This document shows, in pieces, positions 59,045 to 64,000 of a DNA stretch of 64,000 nucleotides. The position numbers and the translations under genes were made by a program. Under the pieces are notes generated by a model. It saw nothing but the letters and a program-made list of their open reading frames with translations. It searched no databases and was not told the DNA's origin. How positions within the stretch are numbered: the stretch's first letter is position 1; each line of letters opens with the position of its first letter. This DNA comes from Parvibaculum sp. (GTDB lineage: Bacteria; Pseudomonadota; Alphaproteobacteria; Parvibaculales; Parvibaculaceae). Location: contig JAEPQD010000001.1 in NCBI GenBank assembly GCA_017642695.1, positions 1,993,701-2,057,700 of the forward strand, in the 5' to 3' direction.

Positions 59045-60622
59045 TCAGGCGATTTCGGCGAGCAGCGACAGCTGCTTGGTCCGCTGCTCGCCATCCCTGT
59101 CGATGAGCGGCGTCGGATAGTCGCCGGTGAAACAATGATCCGTCAGCTGCGGGCATTCCTGGTCGCGATGGCTGAAACCCATCGCCCGGTAGAGCCCGTC
59201 CACGGAAATGAAGGCGAGGCTGTCGACACCGATATAGCTGCGCATGCCTTCAAGGTCGTAATTCGAGGCGAGCAGCTGTTCGCGCTCCGGCGTGTCGATG
59301 CCGTAGAAATCGGGATGCGTGATCGGCGGGCTCGCCACGCGCAGGTGAACTTCCTTCGCTCCCGCCTCATACATCATTTTCACGATCTTGATCGAGGTCG
59401 TGCCGCGCACCACGCTGTCATCCACCAGAACGATCCGCTTGCCCTGCACGATGGCGCGGTTCGCATTGTGTTTGAGCTTCACGCCAAGCTGGCGAATGTG
59501 CTGCGTCGGTTCGATGAAGGTTCGGCCCACATAATGGTTGCGGATGATGCCGAGTTCGAACGGCACGCCGCTTTCCGCCGCATAGCCGATGGCGGCGGGG
59601 ACGCCGGAGTCCGGCACCGGGATCACGACATCCGCATCCACGCCGGACTCGCGCGCCAGTTCCTGGCCGAGCCGCTTGCGGACGTTGTAGACGCTCTTGC
59701 CGCCGACCACGCTGTCCGGGCGCGCGAAATAGATATATTCGAACACGCAGGGCCGGACCGTTTGTGGCGGGAAGGGGCGGATCGATTCCACCTTGATCTG
59801 CCCGTTCTCGCGGGTGCAGAGCACGATCTCGCCGGGCTCGATCTCGCGCACGAATTCCGCGCCGATGATGTCGAGCGCCACCGTTTCCGAGCAGAGGATG
59901 GGTGCGCCGGCGAGCCGTCCGAGGATCAGCGGCCGGATGCCGAGCGGATCGCGCGCGCCGATCAGCTTCTTGTTGGTCAGCGCCACCAGCGCATAGGCGC
60001 CCTGGATCTGGCCGAGCGCGTCGACAAACCGGTCCATCAGGCGCGGCTGGCGGCTCTGTGCCACCAGCTGCAAGATGGTTTCGCTGTCCGATGTCGACTG
60101 GAAGATCGCGCCGCCGCGTACCAGTTCATTGCGCAGCGTGATGGCGTTGGTGAGATTGCCGTTATGCGCCACCGCAAAACCGCCGCCATAGAGGTCGGCG
60201 AATAGCGGCTGCACATTGCGCAGCACCGTCTCGCCCGTCGTCGAATAGCGCGTATGGCCGATCGACATGTCGCCCTTGAGGCGTCCGACCACGCTGGCGG
60301 AAGAAAAATGATCGCCGACGAGGCCCAGCCGCCGTTCCGAATGAAAATGTTCGCCGTCATAGGCGACGATGCCCGCCGCTTCCTGCCCGCGATGCTGGAG
60401 CGCATGGAGCCCGAGCGCCGTCAGCGCCGCCGCATCCGGATGTCCGAAAACGCCGAACACGCCGCATTCCTCGCGCAGCTTGTCGCCGTAGAATTCGTCG
60501 TCTGTCAGGGAAAGCGGGAGGGGGGAAGCCGGTTTTCGGGCAAGGCGCGGCCCGGAAGCCGGGAAGGGGAGGTCGAGCTGCATCTGGTCTTGCATTCCTG
60601 GAACTCCGGAATAGTCAGGCAT
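59045..60622 (-). CDS. purF: Amidophosphoribosyltransferase
   Basis: PurF makes phosphoribosylamine from PRPP and glutamine, the first step of purine synthesis. The 525-residue product has a propeptide ending before the nucleophile Cys53 (LREECGVFGVFG), the Ntn glutaminase motifs (HRGQEAAGI, GHTRYSTTG, NGNLTNA), and the PRPP loop VLVDDSVVRGTTSIK. An internal ATG at 60595 with GGAG upstream is a possible alternative start. Its start abuts the cvpA stop, so the two are coupled. Confidence 0.97.
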   Translation of the reverse strand: MPDYSGVPGMQDQMQLDLPFPASGPRLARKPASPLPLSLTDDEFYGDKLREECGVFGVFGHPDAAALTALGLHALQHRGQEAAGIVAYDGEHFHSERRLGLVGDHFSSASVVGRLKGDMSIGHTRYSTTGETVLRNVQPLFADLYGGGFAVAHNGNLTNAITLRNELVRGGAIFQSTSDSETILQLVAQSRQPRLMDRFVDALGQIQGAYALVALTNKKLIGARDPLGIRPLILGRLAGAPILCSETVALDIIGAEFVREIEPGEIVLCTRENGQIKVESIRPFPPQTVRPCVFEYIYFARPDSVVGGKSVYNVRKRLGQELARESGVDADVVIPVPDSGVPAAIGYAAESGVPFELGIIRNHYVGRTFIEPTQHIRQLGVKLKHNANRAIVQGKRIVLVDDSVVRGTTSIKIVKMMYEAGAKEVHLRVASPPITHPDFYGIDTPEREQLLASNYDLEGMRSYIGVDSLAFISVDGLYRAMGFSHRDQECPQLTDHCFTGDYPTPLIDRDGEQRTKQLSLLAEIA

Positions 60623-61306
60623 CTACTCCCCGGTCGTGTTCTCGAACAGGCGGTCGAGCCCCCGCCGTTCGGACGGGTTATACCCCGGTCCATTCCCCGT
60701 GTCAGCGCCCGAATCCGGGGATGTCTGGCGGGGCTCTGTGGGTGCCGGCGCGGCTTGTTGACGCGGCGGCTCGCTTTGCAGCGGCGCCGTCGTCCTTTCG
60801 CCGGTGCCGCTCGTCGTCCCGCTGCCCGGTTGAGGCGCCAGAGAGAACAGCAGGGCCGCCGTGTCTTCCACGACGGGCCGCGTCTTCGCGTTGCGGATCC
60901 AGTCCGGCTGGTCGTCGGGATTCGGCACCAGCCAGGCAAAGAAGAGATAGGCAACGGTGACGATCAGCAGCCCGCGGGCCAGCCCGAAAATGAAACCGAG
61001 CGTCCGGTCGAGCAGGCCCGCACGCTCGTGAATTTCCATCATCGAGTCCGACCACCGCGACGTGAAGGCCGCGCAGACCGCATAGGCCGCGATGAAGATG
61101 CCGACGGCGGAAATGGCTGCCGCCAGCCAGCCCGGCGAAATCACCTCGCGCAGAACAGGCGTTAGATAGGGAAACAGCCACAGCGCTGCAAGGGCGCCCA
61201 CCACCCAGGCGATGATCGACAGGACTTCGTTCGTGAAGCCGCGCAGCAGCGCCAGCGCACTTGAAACCAGCACCACACCTATCACGATGACGTCGAACAG
61301 CGTCAA
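60623..61306 (-). CDS. CvpA family membrane protein
   Basis: A 227-residue inner-membrane protein with four hydrophobic segments at the N-terminal two thirds (TLFDVIVIGVVLVSSALALLRGFTNEVLS onward). A Pro/Thr-rich polar tail follows. It belongs to the CvpA (colicin V production) family, whose function is unclear. The gene is almost always beside purF, as here. The start is TTG with GGGAGAG upstream. Confidence 0.9.
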   Translation of the reverse strand: MTLFDVIVIGVVLVSSALALLRGFTNEVLSIIAWVVGALAALWLFPYLTPVLREVISPGWLAAAISAVGIFIAAYAVCAAFTSRWSDSMMEIHERAGLLDRTLGFIFGLARGLLIVTVAYLFFAWLVPNPDDQPDWIRNAKTRPVVEDTAALLFSLAPQPGSGTTSGTGERTTAPLQSEPPRQQAAPAPTEPRQTSPDSGADTGNGPGYNPSERRGLDRLFENTTGE

Positions 61307-61336
61307 GACACTCTCCCGGAAACCCTGCTCATCCTA

Positions 61337-62755
61337 TCACATATCGGCGGCCCGGCGGCCGCCGGCGCCCTTGTTCTCGCCCGCGGCCAGCTTGGCAATA
61401 AGACCCGCAAGGTCCGAAATTTCCGTGAATGTCAGCGCCGCCTGTCCCCTTGTCCGGGCCGCCCCCGCCGGCAGGATCGCGCGCGAAAATCCGAGCTTTT
61501 CCGCCTCTTTCAGCCGCGCATCCATCTGGCTCACGGGCCGCACGGCGCCCGAAAGGCTGATTTCGCCGAAGATGACGCAGTTCTCCGGCAGCGGCTTGCC
61601 CGTGATCGAGGATATCAGCGCCGCCGCGACCGCGAGATCGGCGGCAGGCTCGTTGATTCGCAGGCCCCCCGCGACGTTGAGATAGACGTCCTGTCCCGCG
61701 AGCGACAGCCCGCACCGCGCTTCGAGCACCGCGAGCACCATCGACAGCCGCCCGCTGTCCCAGCCGACCACCGCGCGCCGCGGCGTGCCGAGCGTGCTCT
61801 GCGCCGTCAGCGCCTGGATTTCGACCAGCACCGGCCGCGTTCCCTCGATCCCCGCGAAGACGGAAGAGCCGCTCGTGCCCCCGTCGCGTTCCCCGAGGAA
61901 GAGGGCGGAGGGGTTCGGCACTTCGCCGAGACCCTTCTCGCCCATCTCGAAAACGCCGATCTCGTTTGCCGGGCCGAAGCGGTTCTTCACCGCGCGCAGG
62001 ATCCGGAACTGATGCCCGCGCTCGCCCTCGAAATAGATGACGGCATCGACCATGTGCTCGACGACGCGCGGCCCCGCGATCTGGCCTTCCTTGGTCACAT
62101 GCCCGACGAGAATGATCGCCGTCCCGCTCTTCTTCGCGAAGCGCACCAGCTCCTGTGCCGAGGCGCGCACCTGCGCCACGGTCCCGGGCGCCGAGTCCAG
62201 CGTGTCGGTCCACATCGTCTGGATCGAGTCGATCACGACGGCGTCCGGTGCCTTGCCGTTTTCGAGCGTGCCGATGATGTCCTTCAGGTTCGTCTCCGCG
62301 CCGAGCTGCACCGGCGCTTCCGCGAGGCCGAGCCGGCGCGCGCGCATCCGCACCTGCGCGATCGCCTCTTCGCCCGAGATATAGACGACCGATTGTCCGC
62401 GCGCCGCGAGTGCCGCCATCGCCTGCAAGAGCAGCGTCGACTTGCCGATCCCCGGATCGCCGCCGATCAGCAGCGCCGATCCCGGCACCAGCCCGCCGCC
62501 CGTCACCCGGTCGAATTCGTTCATGCCCGTGACGAAGCGGGGCGGGTCCGCGCTCTCGCCGCTCATCGCGACGAGCTCGATCTGCCGGCCCTTGCCCTTC
62601 AGCGCCTTCGCCGCGGGGCCCGCGCCCACGCCGCCCGCGGTTCCCGCTTCCTCGACGATGGTGTTCCACTCGCCGCAGCTCTCGCAGCGCCCCGCCCAGC
62701 GGGGCGTCGCCGCGCCGCAGGACTGGCAGACGAAGGTGCGGGACTGACGGGCCAT
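61337..62755 (-). CDS. radA: DNA repair protein RadA/Sms
   Basis: RadA is a RecA-like DnaB-type helicase that helps process recombination intermediates. The 472-residue product has an N-terminal zinc finger (C10, C13, C24, C27). It also has the Walker A loop GGDPGIGKST (98-107), the RadA-specific KNRFG motif (RAVKNRFGPANE) and a C-terminal Lon-protease-like domain (INEPAADLAVAAALISS). ATG 62755 follows AAAGGA. It is upstream of cvpA and purF on the same strand. Confidence 0.96.
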   Translation of the reverse strand: MARQSRTFVCQSCGAATPRWAGRCESCGEWNTIVEEAGTAGGVGAGPAAKALKGKGRQIELVAMSGESADPPRFVTGMNEFDRVTGGGLVPGSALLIGGDPGIGKSTLLLQAMAALAARGQSVVYISGEEAIAQVRMRARRLGLAEAPVQLGAETNLKDIIGTLENGKAPDAVVIDSIQTMWTDTLDSAPGTVAQVRASAQELVRFAKKSGTAIILVGHVTKEGQIAGPRVVEHMVDAVIYFEGERGHQFRILRAVKNRFGPANEIGVFEMGEKGLGEVPNPSALFLGERDGGTSGSSVFAGIEGTRPVLVEIQALTAQSTLGTPRRAVVGWDSGRLSMVLAVLEARCGLSLAGQDVYLNVAGGLRINEPAADLAVAAALISSITGKPLPENCVIFGEISLSGAVRPVSQMDARLKEAEKLGFSRAILPAGAARTRGQAALTFTEISDLAGLIAKLAAGENKGAGGRRAADM

Positions 62756-62797
62756 GGGGTCCTTTGCGGGTGATCTTTGAATTTGCCAAACAGACAA

Positions 62798-62830
62798 TGT
62801 CATCCCGGGATTTGCTCCCGGGATGACATC
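62798..62830. repeat. GTCATCCCGGG-type palindrome
   Basis: ATGTCATCCCGGGA (62798-62811), loop TTTGC, then the exact complement (62817-62830). This 14-bp perfect stem lies in the 101-base gap between mlaF and radA, both on the minus strand. The GTCATCCCGGG core resembles dispersed intergenic palindromes seen in many alphaproteobacterial genomes. It may also attenuate mlaF transcription. Confidence 0.65.
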
Positions 62831-62856
62831 TGTATTTTACGCGAATGCCGTGCCTG

Positions 62857-63630
62857 CTAGGGCTTCAGCACTTCCATCTGGATCGGTCCTTCCGCGCGCC
62901 CGTGGATGAACTGGTCGACATAATCGTTGCCGCTGTCGTCCACCTCCGCGCGCGAGCCCGCCCAGATGATCTTGCCCTTGTGGATCATCGCCACCTTGTC
63001 CGCGATCTTGCGCACGCTCGCCATGTCATGCGTGATCGACAGCGTCGTCGCGCCGAGATCCTTCACGCTGTCGACGATCAGATCGTTGATCACGTCCGCC
63101 ATGATCGGGTCGAGCCCCGTCGTCGGCTCGTCGAAGAAGATGATCTCCGGATCGGCCGCGATCGCGCGCGCAAGGCCGACGCGCTTCTGCATGCCGCCCG
63201 AAAGCTCTGCCGGGTAGAGCTCGCCCACTTCCGCCGCGAGCCCCACCTTGGCGAGCTTCTCGACGGCGATGTCCTTCGCCTGTTTGCGCTTCATCTTGCG
63301 GCCCTGGATGAGGCCGAAGGCGACATTCTCCCAGACGGGCAGGCTGTCGAACAGCGCCGCGCCCTGGAACAGCATGCCGAACTTCCTGAGAACCTTCTCG
63401 CGCTCGCCCGCATCCATCTTCAGCACGTTCTTGCCGTCGACGAAGATCTCGCCGCTGTCCGGCCGGATGATGCCGAGCACGCATTTGATCATCACCGACT
63501 TGCCGGTGCCCGAGCCGCCGATCACGACCAGCGACTCGCCCTTCGGCACGGTGAGGTTGATGCCGTCGAGCACGACCTTCTTGCCGAAGCGCTTGTGGAC
63601 GTTCCTGAGTTCGATTTTTGCGTCGCTCAT
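62857..63630 (-). CDS. mlaF: MlaF-type ABC transporter ATPase
   Basis: A 257-residue ABC ATPase of the Mla phospholipid transport system, which keeps outer-membrane lipid asymmetry. Seen: Walker A GGSGTGKSVM, Q-loop MLFQGAALFDSLPVWENV, signature ELSGGMQKRVGLARA and Walker B IIFFDEPTTGLDP, all typical of MlaF. ATG 63630 follows GAGGACGAG. It is 7 bases from the mlaE stop, forming the mlaEF pair. Confidence 0.92.
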   Translation of the reverse strand: MSDAKIELRNVHKRFGKKVVLDGINLTVPKGESLVVIGGSGTGKSVMIKCVLGIIRPDSGEIFVDGKNVLKMDAGEREKVLRKFGMLFQGAALFDSLPVWENVAFGLIQGRKMKRKQAKDIAVEKLAKVGLAAEVGELYPAELSGGMQKRVGLARAIAADPEIIFFDEPTTGLDPIMADVINDLIVDSVKDLGATTLSITHDMASVRKIADKVAMIHKGKIIWAGSRAEVDDSGNDYVDQFIHGRAEGPIQMEVLKP

Positions 63631-63637
63631 CTCGTCC

Positions 63638-64000
63638 TCAATTCGCAAACAGCAGCGACGTCATGACGTAGTTCGCCGCGAGGATCAGGATCGAGGCGGT
63701 CACCACGGCGTTCGTCGTCGCGCGGCCCACGCCCTGCGCGCCGCCCTTCGAGTTGAAGCCGTGGAAGCAGCCCATGATCGCGATGATGAAACCGAAGACG
63801 CCCGCCTTGATGAGGCCGGAGATCACGTCGTCGGCGTCGAGGAAATCGACCGTGTTCTTGATATAGACGCCCGGGTTGAACTCGAGCGAGCCCGTGCCCA
63901 CCACGAAGCCGCCCATGATGCCGATGATGTCGGCGATGAAGACGAGCGCGGGCAGGGTGATGACGGCGGCGACCACGCGCGGCACCACCAGATATTTATG
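63638..64000 (-). CDS. mlaE: MlaE-type ABC permease (C-terminal part, cut by window edge)
   Basis: The frame is open to base 64000, so only the last about 120 residues are visible. They include YLVVPRVVAAVITLPALVFIADIIGIMGGF and GFIIAIMGCFHGFNSKGGAQGVGRATTNAVV, hallmark MlaE segments. The N-terminal part lies beyond the window. Confidence 0.9.
   Translation of the reverse strand, partial: HKYLVVPRVVAAVITLPALVFIADIIGIMGGFVVGTGSLEFNPGVYIKNTVDFLDADDVISGLIKAGVFGFIIAIMGCFHGFNSKGGAQGVGRATTNAVVTASILILAANYVMTSLLFAN

Overview
The window is high-GC chromosomal DNA of an alphaproteobacterium. The evidence is housekeeping gene order: radA-cvpA-purF-SDR next to mlaE-mlaF, yfgM-like-bamB-der, ppx-rlmE-guaB-rsmB-like-guaA, plus many GTG starts and strong G/C third positions. 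The mix of ketone, alkane and lipid-type catabolic genes resembles Parvibaculum-like Rhizobiales relatives. That is an impression, not a placement. I see no rRNA, insertion sequence, prophage or CRISPR array. One tRNA-Gln(CTG) is present.

Layout. 1-1.84 kb: an agmatine deiminase cut by the window edge and a carbamate kinase. 1.94-2.77 kb: a TonB-family protein. 2.8-33.9 kb: a catabolic island. It holds an NADP-dependent oxidoreductase, a large MalT/AlkS-type LuxR regulator and a five-gene operon for a biotin-independent ATP-dependent ketone carboxylase (two hydantoinase-A-like subunits, a hydantoinase-B-like subunit, a zinc-ribbon gamma subunit and a fifth 255-residue protein). A convergent acetoacetyl-CoA-synthetase-type ligase follows. 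Then come an envelope module (RND/MMPL transporter, two Tat-type DUF1329 proteins, a YCF48/BNR-repeat protein, a DUF1302 outer-membrane protein), a PQQ-type sugar dehydrogenase, a small membrane protein, a TRAP transporter (Q, M, P), a Baeyer-Villiger monooxygenase and an SMP-30 lactonase. 34-41.4 kb: tRNA-Gln, ppx/gppA, rlmE, guaB, rsmB-like, a TPR protein, guaA. 41.5-43.2 kb: an ArsR-SRPBCC-VOC operon with a visible operator. 43.2-49 kb: asd, a MarR-like regulator divergent from a P450-SnoaL pair, a TPR protein and two paralogous membrane proteins. 49-54 kb: panB, yfgM-like, bamB, der. 54-64 kb: a methyltransferase, a hybrid histidine kinase with two receivers, a small conserved protein, an SDR, purF, cvpA, radA, mlaF and partial mlaE.

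How the genes may work together. The five-subunit carboxylase has the order and subunit sizes of acetophenone carboxylase (Apc1-5), and a CoA ligase of the acetoacetate/benzoylacetate type lies beside it. This suggests ketone + CO2 -> beta-keto acid -> beta-ketoacyl-CoA. The same island encodes an oxygen-dependent ketone route (Baeyer-Villiger monooxygenase plus lactonase). A palindrome CCRYCC-N4-GGGYGGGG stands before four separate units: oxidoreductase, carboxylase operon, CoA ligase and RND transporter. The large LuxR regulator lies between the first two, so I propose one regulon. Substrate identity and regulator-site pairing are inferences.
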